Below, one piece after another: positions 1 through 15,430 of a DNA stretch of 64,000 bases (position 1 is its first letter; each line of letters starts with the position of its first letter). This DNA comes from Paragordius varius (lineage: Eukaryota; Nematomorpha): NCBI GenBank assembly GCA_964247055.1, contig OZ176054.1, forward strand, positions 992,001 through 1,056,000, in the 5' to 3' direction. A program made the position numbers and the translations under genes. The notes below the pieces were generated by a model that had not been told where the DNA came from, ran no database searches, and saw only the letters and a list, made by a program, of their open reading frames with translations.

Positions 1-3000
1 AATATAGAGATAGTTTGACAAACTCTTTCATATCCGATTTTTACAACCATACTTTAAAAATTAATGTATAGAACTAGTCGCGTTAAACTTTGTCCTAAAA
101 ATTCGTATATTGATCACCGGTGAACAAAATTATTTTTTATACATTCTCTTAGTAAGACTACAATAAAGTATAGAGATAGTTTGACAAACTCTTTCATCCG
201 ATTTTTACAACGATACTTTAAAAATTAATGTATAAAACTAGTCGCATCAATACTCAAGTTAAACTTTGTCCTTAAAAATCGGATATTGGTCACCGGTGAA
301 CAAAACTATTTTTTATACATTCTTTTAGTAAGACTACATCAAAATATAGAGATAGTTTGACAAACTCTTTCATATCCGATTTTTACAACGATACTTTAAA
401 AATTAATGTATAGAACTAGTCGCGTTAAACTTTGTCCTAAAAATTCGTATATTGATCACCGGTGAACAAAATTATTTTTTATACATTCTCTTAGTAAGAC
501 TACAACAAAATATAGAGATAGTTTGACAAACTCTTTCATATCCGATTTTTACAACGATACTTTAAAAATTAATGTATAAAACTAGTCGCATCAATACTCA
601 AGTTAAACTTTGTCCTTAAAAATCGGATATTGGTCGCCGGTGAACAAAACTATTTTTTATACATTCTCTTAGTAAGACTACAACAAAATATAGAGATAGT
701 TTGACAAACTCTTTCATATCCGATTTTTACAACGATACTTTAAAAATTAATGTATAAAACTAGTCGCATCAATACTCAAGTTAAACTTTGTCCTTAAAAA
801 TCGGATATTGGTCGCCGGTGAACAAAATTATTTTTTATACATTCTCTTAGTAAGACTACATCAAAATATAGAGATAGTTTGACAAACTCTTTCATATCCG
901 ATTTTTACAACGATACTTTAAAAATTAATGTATAAAACTAGTCGCGTTAAACTTTGTCCTAAAAATTCGGATATTGATCACCGGTGAACAAAATTATTTT
1001 TTATACATTCTCTTAGTAAGACTACAACAAAATATAGAGATAGTTGAACAAACTCTTTCATATCCGATTTTTACAACGATACTTTAAAAATTAATGTATA
1101 AAACTAGTCGCATCAATACTCAAGTTAAACTTTGTCCTTAAAAATCGGATATTGGTCACCGGTGAACAAAATTATTTTTTATACATTCTCTTATTATGAC
1201 TACATCAAAATATAGATATAGTTTGACAAACTCTTTCATATCCGATTTTTACAACGATATTTTAAAAATTAATGTATAAAACTAGTCGCATCAATACTCA
1301 AGTTTTTGTCCTTAAAAATCGGATATTGGTCACCGGTGAACAAAATTATTTTTACAACATTCTCTTAGTAGGACTACATCAAAATATAGAGATAGTTTGA
1401 CAAACTCTTTCATATCCGATTTTTACAACGATACTTTAAAAAATGTATAAAACTATTCGCATCAATACTCAAGTAAAACTTTGTCCTTAAAAATCGGATA
1501 TTGGTTGCCGGTAAAGAAAATTATTTTTTATCATTCTATTAGTAGACTACATCATAATATAGAGATAGTTTGACAAACTCTTTCATATCCGATTTTTACA
1601 ACGATACTTTAAAAATTAATGTATAAAACTAGTCGCATCAATACTCAAGTTAAATTTTGTCCTTAAAAATCGGATATTGGTCACCGGTGAACAAAATTAT
1701 TTTTTATACATTCTCTTATTAAGACTACATCAAAATATAGAGATAGTTTGACAAACTCTTTCATATCCGATTTTTACAACGATACTTTAAAAATTAATAT
1801 ATTAAACTAGTCGCATCAATACTCAAGTTAAACTTTGTCCTTAAAAATCGGATATTGGTCACCGGTGAACAAAACTAATTTTTATACATTCTCTTAGTAA
1901 GACTACATCAAAATATAGAGATAGTTTGACAAATTCTTTCATATCCAATTTTTACAACGATACTTTAAAAATTAATGTATAGAACTAGTCGCGTTAAACT
2001 TTGTCCTAAAAATTCGTATATTGATCACCGGTGAACAAAATTATTTTTTATACATTCTCTTAGTAAGACTACAACAAAATATAGAGATAGTTTGACAAAC
2101 TCTTTCATATCCGATTTTTACAACGATACTTTAAAAATTAATGTATAAAACTAGTCGCATCAATACTCAAGTTAAATTTTGTCCTTAAAAATCGGATATT
2201 GGTCACCGGTGAACAAAATTATTTTTTATACATTCTCTTATTAAGACTACATCAAAATATAGAGATAGTTTGACAAACTCTTTCATATCCGATTTTTACA
2301 ACGATATTTTAAAATTAATATATTAAACTAGTCGCATCAATACTCAAGTTAAACTTTGTCCTTAAAAATCGGATATTGGTCACCGGTGAACAAAACTAAT
2401 TTTTATACATTCTCTTAGTAAGACTACATCAAAATATAGAGATAGTTTGACAAATTCTTTCATATCCAATTTTTACAACGATACTTTAAAAATTAATGTA
2501 TAGAACTAGTCGCGTTAAACTTTGTCCTAAAAATTCGTATATTGATCACCGGTGAACAAAATTATTTTTTATACATTCTCTTAGTAAGACTACAACAAAA
2601 TATAGAGATAGTTTGACAAACTCTTTCATATCCGATTTTTACAACGATATTTTAAAAATTAATGTATAAAACTAGTCGCATCAATACTCAAGTTAAACTT
2701 TGTCCTTAAAAATCGGATATTGGTCACCGGTGAACAAAATTATTTTTTATACATTCTCTTATTATGACTACATCAAAATATAGATATAGTTTGACAAACT
2801 CTTTCATATCCGATTTTTACAACGATATTTTAAAAATTAATGTATAAAACTAGTCGCATCAATACTCAAGTTTTTGTCCTTAAAAATCGGATATTGGTCA
2901 CCGGTGAACAAAATTATTTTTACAACATTCTCTTAGTAGGACTACATCAAAATATAGAGATAGTTTGACAAACTCTTTCATATCCGATTTTTACAACGAT

Positions 3001-5199
3001 ACTTTAAAAAATGTATAAAACTATTCGCATCAATACTCAAGTAAAACTTTGTCCTTAAAAATCGGATATTGGTCGCCGGTAAAGAAAATTATTTTTTATC
3101 ATTCTATTAGTAGACTACATCATAATATAGAGATAGTTTGACAAACTCTTTCATATCCGATTTTTACAACGATACTTTAAAAATTAATGTATAAAACTAG
3201 TCGCATCAATACTCAAGTTAAATTTTGTCCTTAAAAATCGGATATTGGTCACCGGTGAACAAAATTATTTTTTATACATTCTCTTATTAAGACTACATCA
3301 AAATATAGAGATAGTTTGACAAACTCTTTCATATCCGATTTTTACAACGATACTTTAAAAATTAATATATTAAACTAGTCGCATCAATACTCAAGTTAAA
3401 CTTTGTCCTTAAAAATCGGATATTGGTCACCGGTGAACAAAACTAATTTTTATACATTCTCTTAGTAAGACTACATCAAAATATAGAGATAGTTTGACAA
3501 ATTCTTTCATATCCAATTTTTACAACGATACTTTAAAAATTAATGTATAGAACTAGTCGCGTTAAACTTTGTCCTAAAAATTCGTATATTGATCACCGGT
3601 GAACAAAATTATTTTTTATACATTCTCTTAGTAAGACTACAACAAAATATAGAGATAGTTTGACAAACTCTTTCATATCCGATTTTTACAACGATACTTT
3701 AAAAATTAATGTATAAAACTAGTGCCATCAATACTCAAGTTTAACTTTGTCCTTAAAAATCGGATATTGGTCACCGGTGAGCAAAATTATTTTTTATACA
3801 TTCTCTTAGTAGGACTACATCAAAATGTAGAGATAGTTTGACAAACTCTTTCATATCCGATTTTTACAACGATACTTTAAAAAATGTATAAAACTAGTCG
3901 CATCAATACTCAAGTAAAACTTTGTCCTTAAAAATCGGATATTGCTTGCCGGTAAAGAAAATTATTTTTTATCATTCTCTTAGTAGACTACATCATAATA
4001 TAGAGATAGTTTGACAAATTCTTTCATATCCAATTTTTACAACGATACTTTAAAAATTAATGTATAGAACTAGTCGCGTTAAACTTTGTCCTAAAAATTC
4101 GTATAGTGATCACCGGTGAACAAAATTATTTTTTATACATTCTCTTAGTAAGACTACATCAAAATATAGAGATAGTTTGACAAACTCTTTCATATCCGAT
4201 TTTTACAACGATATTTTAAAAATTAATGTATAAAACTAGTCGCATCAATACTCAAGTTTTTGTCCTTAAAAATCGGATATTGGTCACCGGTGAACAAAAT
4301 TATTTTTACAACATTCTCTTAGTAGGACTACATCAAAATGTAGAGATAGTTTGACAAACTCTTTCATATCCGATTTTTACAACGATACTTTAAAAAATGT
4401 ATAAAACTAGTCGCATCAATACTCAAGTAAAACTTTGTCCTTAAAAATCGGATATTGCTTGCCGGTAAAGAAAATTATTTTTTATCATTCTCTTAGTAGA
4501 CTACATCATAATATAGAGATAGTTTGACAAACTCTTTCATATCCGATTTTTACAACGATACTTTAAAAATTAATGTATAAAACTAGTCGCATCAATACTC
4601 AAGTTAAATTTTGTCCTTAAAAATCGGATATTGGTCACCGGTGAACAAAATTATTTTTTATACATTCTCTTATTAAGACTACATCAAAATATAGAGATAG
4701 TTTGACAAACTCTTTCATATCCGATTTTTACAACGATACTTTAAAAATTAATATATTAAACTAGTCGCATCAATACTCAAGTTAAACTTTGTCCTTAAAA
4801 ATCGGATATTGGTCACCGGTGAACAAAACTAATTTTTATACATTCTCTTAGTAAGACTACATCAAAATATAGAGATAGTTTGACAAATTCTTTCATATCC
4901 AATTTTTACAACGATACTTTAAAAATTAATGTATAGAACTAGTCGCGTTAAACTTTGTCCTAAAAATTCGTATATTGATCACCGGTGAACAAAATTATTT
5001 TTTATACATTCTCTTAGTAAGACTCAACAAAATATAGAGATAGTTTGACAAACTCTTTCATATCCGATTTTTACAACGATACTTTAAAAATTAATGTAAA
5101 AAACTAGTCCCATCAATACTCAAGTTTAACTTTGTCCTTAAAAATCGGATATTGGTCACCGGTGAACAAAATTATTTTTTATACATTCTCTTATTAAGA

Positions 5200-7285
5200 C
5201 TACATTAAAATATAGAGATAGTTTGACAAACTCTTTCATATCCGATTTTTACAACGATACTTTTAAAATTAATATATTAAACTAGTCGCATAAATACTCT
5301 TAAACTTTGTCCTTCAAAATCGGATATTGGTCGCCGGTGAACAAAACTATTTTTTATACATTCTCTTAGTAAGACTACATCAAAATATAGAGATAGTTTG
5401 ACAAACTCTTTCATATCCGATTTTTACAACGATACTTTAAAAAATGTATAAACTAGTCGCATCAATACTCAAGTAAAACTTTGTCCTTAAAAATCGGATA
5501 TTGGTTGCCGGTAAAGAAAATTATTTTTTATCATTCTATTAGTAGACTACATCATAATATAGAGATAGTTTGACAAACTCTTTCATATCCGATTTTTACA
5601 ACGATACTTTAAAAATTAATGTATAAAACTAGTCGCATCAATACTCAAGTTAAATTTTGTCCTTAAAAATCGGATATTGGTCACCGGTGAACAAAATTAT
5701 TTTTTATACATTCTCTTATTAAGACTACATCAAAATATAGAGATAGTTTGACAAACTCTTTCCTATCCGATTTTTACAACGATACTTTAAAAATTAATAT
5801 ATTAAACTAGTCGCATCAATACTCAAGTTAAACTTTGTCCTTAAAAATCGGATATTGGTCACCGGTGAACAAAACTAATTTTTATACATTCTCTTAGTAA
5901 GACTACATCAAAATATAGAGATAGTTTGACAAATTCTTTCATATCCAATTTTTACAACGATACTTTAAAAATTAATGTATAGAACTAGTCGCGTTAAACT
6001 TTGTCCTAAAAATTCGTATATTGATCACCGGTGAACAAAATTATTTTTTATACATTCTCTTAGTAAGACTACAACAAAATATAGAGATAGTTTGACAAAC
6101 TCTTTCATATCCGATTTTTACAACGATATTTTAAAAATTAATGTATAAAACTAGTCGCATCAATACTCAAGTTTTTGTCCTTAAAAATCGGATATTGGTC
6201 ACCGGTGAACAAAATTATTTTTACAACATTCTCTTATTAAGACTACATTAAAATATAGAGATAGTTTGACAAACTCTTTCATATCCGATTTTTACAACGA
6301 TACTTTTAAAATTAATATATTAAACTAGTCGCATCAATACTCTTAAACTTTGTCCTTCAAAATCGGATATTGGTCGCCGGTGAACAAAACTATTTTTTAT
6401 ACATTCTCTTAGTAAGACTACATCAAAATATAGAGATAGTTTGACAAACTCTTTCATATCCGATTTTTACAACGATACTTTAAAAAATGTATAAACTAGT
6501 CGCATCAATACTCAAGTAAAACTTTGTCCTTAAAAATCGGATATTGGTTGCCGGTAAAGAAAATTATTTTTTATCATTCTATTAGTAGACTACATCATAA
6601 TATAGAGATAGTTTGACAAACTCTTTCATATCCGATTTTTACAACGATACTTTAAAAATTAATGTATAAAACTAGTCGCATCAATACTCAAGTTAAATTT
6701 TGTCCTTAAAAATCGGATATTGGTCACCGGTGAACAAAATTATTTTTTATACATTCTCTTATTAAGACTACATCAAAATATAGAGATAGTTTGACAAACT
6801 CTTTCCTATCCGATTTTTACAACGATACTTTAAAAATTAATATATTAAACTAGTCGCATCAATACTCAAGTTAAACTTTGTCCTTAAAAATCGGATATTG
6901 GTCACCGGTGAACAAAACTAATTTTTATACATTCTCTTAGTAAGACTACATCAAAATATAGAGATAGTTTGACAAATTCTTTCATATCCAATTTTTACAA
7001 CGATACTTTAAAAATTAATGTATAGAACTAGTCGCGTTAAACTTTGTCCTAAAAATTCGTATATTGATCACCGGTGAACAAAATTATTTTTTATACATTC
7101 TCTTAGTAAGACTACAACAAAATATAGAGATAGTTTGACAAACTCTTTCATATCCGATTTTTACAACGATATTTTAAAAATTAATGTATAAAACTAGTCG
7201 CATCAATACTCAAGTTTTTGTCCTTAAAAATCGGATATTGGTCACCGGTGAACAAAATTATTTTTACAACATTCTCTTAGTAGGA
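5200..7285. repeat. satellite higher-order repeat, unit about 1,043 bp, two copies
   Basis: Rare variants recur at a fixed distance: 'ccttcaaaatcgg' at 5311 and 6354, and the substitution 'tttcctatccg' near 5761 and 6804, both 1,043 bp apart. This equals about six monomers. It shows a recent local duplication by unequal exchange rather than independent mutation. Confidence 0.85.
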
Positions 7286-10200
7286 CTACATCAAAATATA
7301 GAGATAGTTTGACAAACTCTTTCATATCCGATTTTTACAACGATACTTTAAAAAATGTATAAAACTAGTCGCATCAATACTCAAGTAAAACTTTGTCCTT
7401 AAAAATGGGATATTGGTTGCCGGTAAAGAAAATTATTTTTTATCATTCTATTAGTAGACTACATCATAATATAGAGATAGTTTGACAAACTCTTTCATAT
7501 CCGATTTTTACAACGATACTTTAAAAATTAATGTATAGAACTAGTCGCGTTAAACTTTGTCCTAAAAATTCGTATATTGATCACCGGTGAACAAAATTAT
7601 TTTTTATACATTCTCTTAGTAAGACTACAACAAAATATAGAGATAGTTTGACAAACTCTTTCATATCCGATTTTTACAACGATACTTTAAAAATTAATGT
7701 ATAAAACTAGTCCCATCAATACTCAAGTTTAACTTTGTCCTTAAAAATCGGATATTGGTCACCGGTGAGCAAAATTATTTTTTATACATTCTCATATTAA
7801 GACTACATCAAAATATAGAGATAGTTTGACAAACTCTTTCATATCCGATTTTTACAACGATATTTTAAAATTAATATATTAAACTAGTCGCATCAATACT
7901 CAAGTTAAACTTTGTCCTTAAAAATCGGATATTGGTCACCGGTGAACAAAACTATTTTTTATACATTCTCTTAGTAAGACTACATCAAAATATAGAGATA
8001 GTTTGACAAACTCTTTCATATCCGATTTTTACAACGATACTTTAAAAATTAATGTATAGAACTAGTCGCGTTAAACTTTGTCCTAAAAATTCGTATAGTG
8101 ATCACCGGTGAACAAAATTATTTTTTATACATTCTCTTAGTAAGACTACATCAAAATATAGAGATAGTTTGACAAACTCTTTCATATCCGATTTTTACAA
8201 CGATACTTTAAAAATTAATGTATAAAACTAGTCCCATCAATACTCAAGTTTAACTTTGTCCTTAAAAATCGGATATTGGTCACCGGTGAGCAAAATTATT
8301 TTTTATACATTCTCTTATTAATACTACATCAAAATATAGAGATAGTTTGACAAACTCTTTCATATCCGATTTTTACAACGATATTTTAAAATTAATATAT
8401 TAAACTAGTCGCATCAATACTCAAGTTAAACTTTGTCCTTAAAAATCGGATATTGGTCACCGGTGAACAAAACTATTTTATATACATTCTCTTAGTAAGA
8501 CTACATCAAAATATAGAGATAGTTTGACAAACTCTTTCATATCCGATTTTTACAACGATACTTTAAAAATTAATGTATAGAACTAGTCGCGTTAAACTTT
8601 GTCCTAAAAATTCGTATAGTGATCACCGGTGAACAAAATTATTTTTTATCATTCTCTTAGTAGACTACATCATAATATAGAGATAGTTTGACAAACTCTT
8701 TCATATCCGATTTTTACAACGATACTTTAAAAATTAATGTATAAAACTAGTCGCATCAATACTCAAGTTAAATTTTGTCCTTAAAAATCGGATATTGGTC
8801 ACCGGTGAACAAAATTATTTTTTATACATTCTCTTATTAAGACTACATCAAAATATACAGATAGTTTGACAAACTCTTTCATATCCGATTTTTACAACGA
8901 TACTTGAAAAATTAATATATTAAACTAGTCGCATCAATACTCAAGTTAAACTTTGTCCTTAAAAATCGGATATTGGTCACCGGTGAACAAAACTAATTTT
9001 TATACATTCTCTTAGTAAGACTACATCAAAATATAGAGATAGTTTGACAAATTCTTTCATATCCAATTTTTACAACGATACTTTAAAAATTAATGTATAG
9101 AACTAGTCGCGTTAAACTTTGTCCTAAAAATTCGTATATTGATCACCGGTGAACAAAATTATTTTTTATACATTCTCTTAGTAAGACTACATCAAAATAT
9201 AGAGATAGTTTGACAAACTCTTTCATATCCGATTTTTACAACGATACTTTAAAAATTAATGTATAAAACTAGTCCCATCAATACTCAAGTTTAACTTTGT
9301 CCTTAAAAATCGGATATTGGTCACCGGTGAGCAAAATTATTTTTTATACATTCTCTTATTAATACTACATCAAAATATAGAGATAGTTTGACAAACTCTT
9401 TCATATCCGATTTTTACAACGATATTTTAAAATTAATATATTAAACTAGTCGCATCAATACTCAAGTTAAACTTTGTCCTTAAAAATCGGATATTGGTCA
9501 CCGGTGAGCAAAATTATTTTTTATACATTCTCTTATTAATACTACATCAAAATATAGAGATAGTTTGACAAACTCTTTCATATCCGATTTTTACAACGAT
9601 ATTTTAAAATTAATATATTAAACTAGTCGCATCAATACTCAAGTTAAATTTTGTCCTTAAAAATCGGATATTGGTCACCGGTGAACAAAATTATTTTTTA
9701 TACATTCTCTTATTAAGACTACATCAAAATATACAGATAGTTTGACAAACTCTTTCATATCCGATTTTTACAACGATACTTGAAAAATTAATATATTAAA
9801 CTAGTCGCATCAATACTCAAGTTAAACTTTGTCCTTAAAAATCGGATATTGGTCACCGGTGAACAAAACTAATTTTTATACATTCTCTTAGTAAGACTAC
9901 ATCAAAATATAGAGATAGTTTGACAAATTCTTTCATATCCAATTTTTACAACGATACTTTAAAAATCAATGTATAAAACTAGTCGCGTTAAACTTTGTCC
10001 TAAAAATTCGTATATTGATCACCGGTGAACAAAATTATTTTTTATACATTCTCTTAGTAAGACTCAACAAAATATAGAGATAGTTTGACAAATTCTTTCA
10101 TATCCAATTTTTACAACGATACTTTAAAAATTAATGTATAGAACTAGTCGCGTTAAACTTTGTCCTAAAAATTCGTATATTGATCATCGGTGAACAAAAT

Positions 10201-11099
10201 TATTTTTTATACATTCTCTTAGTAAGACTCAACAAAATATAGAGATAGTTTGACAAACTCTTTCATATCCGATTTTTACAATGATACTTTAAAAATTAAT
10301 GTATAAAACTAGTCCCATCAATACTCAAGTTTAACTTTGTCCTTAAAAATCGGATATTGGTCACCGGTGAACAAAATTATTTTTTATACATTCTCTTATT
10401 AAGACTACATCAAAATATAGAGATAGTTTGACAAACTCTTTCATATCCGATTTTTACAACGATACTTTTAAAATTAATATATTAAACTAGTCGCATCAAT
10501 ACTCTTAAACTTTGTCCTTAAAAATCGGATATTGGTCGCCGGTGAACAAAACTATTTTTTATACATTCTCTTAGTAAGACTACATCAAAATATAGAGATA
10601 GTTTGACAAACTCTTTCATATCCGATTTTTACAACGATACTTTAAAAAATGTATAAAACTAGTCGCATCAATACTCAAGTAAAACTTTGTCCTTAAAAAT
10701 CGGATATTGGTTGCCGGTAAAGAAAATTATTTTTTATCATTCTATTAGTAGACTACATCATAATATAGAGATAGTTTGACAAACTCTTTCATATCCGATT
10801 TTTACAACGATACTTTAAAAATTAATGTATAAAACTAGTCGCATCAATACTCAAGTTAAATTTTGTCCTTAAAAATCGGATATTGGTCACCGGTGAACAA
10901 AACTAATTTTTATACATTCTCTTAGTAAGACTACATCAAAATATAGAGATAGTTTGACAAATTCTTTCATATCCAATTTTTACAACGATACTTTAAAAAT
11001 TAATGTATAGAACTAGTCGCGTTAAACTTTGTCCTAAAAATTCGTATAGTGATCACCGGTGAACAAAATTATTTTTTATACATTCTCTTACTAAGACTA

Positions 11100-14000
11100 C
11101 ATCAAAATATAGAGATAGTTTGACAAACTCTTTCATATCCGATTTTTACAACGATATTTTAAAAATTAATGTATAAAACTAGTCGCATCAATACTCAAGT
11201 TTTTGTCCTTAAAAATCGGATATTGGTCACCGGTGAACAAAATTATTTTTACAACATTCTCTTAGTAGGACTACATCAAAATATAGAGATAGTTTGACAA
11301 ACTCTTTCATATCCGATTTTTACAACGATACTTTAAAAAATGTATAAAACTAGTCGCATCAATACTCAAGTAAAACTTTGTCCTTAAAAATCGGATATTG
11401 CTTGCCGGTAAAGAAAATTATTTTTTATCATTCTCTTAGTAGACTACATCATAATATAGAGATAGTTTGACAAACTCTTTCATATCCGATTTTTACAACG
11501 ATACTTTAAAAATTAATGTATAAAACTAGTCGCATCAATACTCAAGTTAAATTTTGTCCTTAAAAATCGGATATTGGTCACCGGTGAACAAAATTATTTT
11601 TTATACATTCTCTTATTAAGACTACATCAAAATATAGAGATAGTTTGACAAACTCTTTCATATCCGATTTTTACAACGATACTTTAAAAATTAATATATT
11701 AAACTAGTCGCATCAATACTCAAGTTAAACTTTGTCCTTAAAAATCGGATATTGGTCACCGGTGAACAAAACTAATTTTTATACATTCTCTTAGTAAGAC
11801 TACATCAAAATATAGAGATAGTTTGACAAATTCTTTCATATCCAATTTTTACAACGATACTTTAAAAATTAATGTATAGAACTAGTCGCGTTAAACTTTG
11901 TCCTAAAAATTCGTATATTGATCACCGGTGAACAAAATTATTTTTTATACATTCTCTTAGTAAGACTCAACAAAATATAGAGATAGTTTGACAAACTCTT
12001 TCATATCCGATTTTTACAACGATACTTTAAAAATTAATGTATAAAACTAGTCCCATCAATACTCAAGTTTAACTTTGTCCTTAAAAATCGGATATTGGTC
12101 ACCGGTGAGCAAAATTATTTTTTATACATTCTCTTATTAAGACTACATCAAAATATAGAGATAGTTTGACAAACTCTTTCATATCCGATTTTTACAACGA
12201 TATTTTAAAATTAATATATTAAACTAGTCGCATCAATACTCAAGTTAAACTTTGTCCTTAAAAATCGGATATTGGTCACCGGTGAACAAAACTATTTTTT
12301 ATACATTCTCTTAGTAAGACTACATCAAAATATAGAGATAGTTTGACAAACTCTTTCATATCCGATTTTTACAACGATACTTTAAAAATTAATGTATAGA
12401 ACTAGTCGCGTTAAACTTTGTCCTAAAAATTCGTATAGTGATCACCGGTGAACAAAATTATTTTTTATACATTCTCTTAGTAAGACTACATCAAAATATA
12501 GAGATAGTTTGACAAACTCTTTCATATCCGATTTTTACAACGATACTTTAAAAATTAATGTATCAAACTAGTCCCATCAATACTCAAGTTTAACTTTGTC
12601 CTTAAAAATCGGATATTGGTCACCGGTGAGCAAAATTATTTTTTATACATTCTCTTATTAAGACTACATCAAAATATAGAGATAGTTTGACAAACTCTTT
12701 CATATCCGATTTTTACAACGATATTTTAAAATTAATATATTAAACTAGTCGCATCAATACTCAAGTTAAACTTTGTCCTTAAAAATCGGATATTGGTCAC
12801 CGGTGAACAAAACTATTTTTTATACATTCTCTTAGTAAGACTACATCAAAATAGGGAGATAGTTTGACAAACTCTTTCATATACGATTTTTACAACGATA
12901 CCTTAAAAATTAATGTATAGAACTAGTCGCGTTAAACTTTGTCCTAAAAATTCGTATAGTGATCACCGGTGAACAAAATTATTTTTTATACATTCTCTTA
13001 GTAAGACTACATCAAAATATAGAGATAGTTTGACAAACTCTTTCATATCCGATTTTTACAACGATATTTTAAAAATTAATGTATAAAACTAGTCGCATCA
13101 ATACTCAAGTTTTTGTCCTTAAAAATCGGATATTGGTCACCGGTGAACAAAATTATTTTTACAACATTCTCTTAGTAGGACTACATCAAAATATAGAGAT
13201 AGTTTGACAAACTCTTTCATATCCGATTTTTACAACGATACTTTAAAAAATGTATAAAACTAGTCGCATCAATACTCAAGTAAAACTTTGTCCTTAAAAA
13301 TCGGATATTGCTTGCCGGTAAAGAAAATTATTTTTTATCATTCTCTTAGTAGACTACATCATAATATAGAGATAGTTTGACAAACTCTTTCATATCCGAT
13401 TTTTACAACGATACTTTAAAAATTAATGTATAAAACTAGTCGCATCAATACTCAAGTTAAATTTTGTCCTTAAAAATCGGATATTGGTCCCCGGTGAACA
13501 AAATTATTTTTTATACATTCTCTTATTAAGACTACATCAAAATATAGAGATAGTTTGACAAACTCTTTCATATCCGATTTTTACAACGATACTTTAAAAA
13601 TTAATATATTAAACTAGTCGCATCAATACTCAAGTTAAACTTTGTCCTTAAAAATCGGATATTGGTCACCGGTGAACAAAACTAATTTTTATACATTCTC
13701 TTAGTAAGACTACATCAAAATATAGAGATAGTTTGACAAATTCTTTCATATCCAATTTTTACAACGATACTTTAAAAATTAATGTATAGAACTAGTCGCG
13801 TTAAACTTTGTCCTAAAAATTCGTATATTGATCACCGGTGAACAAAATTATTTTTTATACATTCTCTTAGTAAGACTCAACAAAATATAGAGATAGTTTG
13901 ACAAACTCTTTCATATCCGATTTTTACAACGATACTTTAAAAATTAATGTATAAAACTAGTCCCATCAATACTCAAGTTTAACTTTGTCCTTAAAAATCG

Positions 14001-15430
14001 GATATTGGTCACCGGTGAGCAAAATTATTTTTTATACATTCTCTTATTAAGACTACATCAAAATATAGAGATAGTTTGACAAACTCTTTCATATCCGATT
14101 TTTACAACGATATTTTAAAATTAATATATTAAACTAGTCGCATCAATACTCAAGTTAAACTTTGTCCTTAAAAATCGGATATTGGTCACCGGTGAACAAA
14201 ACTATTTTTTATACATTCTCTTAGTAAGACTACATCAAAATATAGAGATAGTTTGACAAACTCTTTCATATCCGATTTTTACAACGATACTTTAAAAATT
14301 AATGTATAGAACTAGTCGCGTTAAACTTTGTCCTAAAAATTCGTATAGTGATCACCGGTGAACAAAATTATTTTTTATACATTCTCTTAGTAAGACTACA
14401 TCAAAATATAGAGATAGTTTGACAAACTCTTTCATATCCGATTTTTACAACGATACTTTAAAAATTAATGTATCAAACTAGTCCCATCAATACTCAAGTT
14501 TAACTTTGTCCTTAAAAATCGGATATTGGTCACCGGTGAGCAAAATTATTTTTTATACATTCTCTTATTAAGACTACATCAAAATATAGAGATAGTTTGA
14601 CTAACTCTTTCATATCCGATTTTTACAACGATATTTTAAAATTAATATATTAAACTAGTCGCATCAATACTCAAGTTAAACTTTGTCCTTAAAAATCGGA
14701 TATTGGTCACCGGTGAACAAAACTATTTTTTATACATTCTCTTAGTAAGACTACATCAAAATAGGGAGATAGTTTGACAAACTCTTTCATATACGATTTT
14801 TACAACGATACCTTAAAAATTAATGTATAGAACTAGTCGCGTTAAACTTTGTCCTAAAAATTCGTATAGTGATCACCGGTGAACAAAATTATTTTTTATA
14901 CATTCTCTTAGTAAGACTACATCAAAATATAGAGATAGTTTGACAAACTCTTTCATATCCGATTTTTACAACGATATTTTAAAAATTAATGTATAAAACT
15001 AGTCGCATCAATACTCAAGTTTTTGTCCTTAAAAATCGGATATTGGTCACCGGTGAACAAAATTATTTTTACAACATTCTCTTAGTAGGACTACATCAAA
15101 ATATAGAGATAGTTTGACAAACTCTTTCATATCCGATTTTTACAACGATACTTTAAAAAATGTATAAAACTAGTCGCATCAATACTCAAGTAAAACTTTG
15201 TCCTTAAAAATCGGATATTGCTTGCCGGTAAAGAAAATTATTTTTTATCATTCTCTTAGTAGACTACATCATAATATAGAGATAGTTTGACAAACTCTTT
15301 CATATCCGATTTTTACAACGATACTTTAAAAATTAATGTATAAAACTAGTCGCATCAATACTCAAGTTAAATTTTGTCCTTAAAAATCGGATATTGGTCA
15401 CCGGTGAACAAAATTATTTTTTATACATTC
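11100..15430. repeat. satellite higher-order repeat, unit 1,910 bp (about 11 monomers)
   Basis: Three markers repeat at exactly 1,910 bp: 'cttgccggtaaag' at 11401, 13311 and 15221; 'tatcaaactagtccc' at 12561 and 14471; and 'atagggagatag' at 12851 and 14761. The copies differ by only a few substitutions, so this is a young amplification inside the older array. Confidence 0.92.
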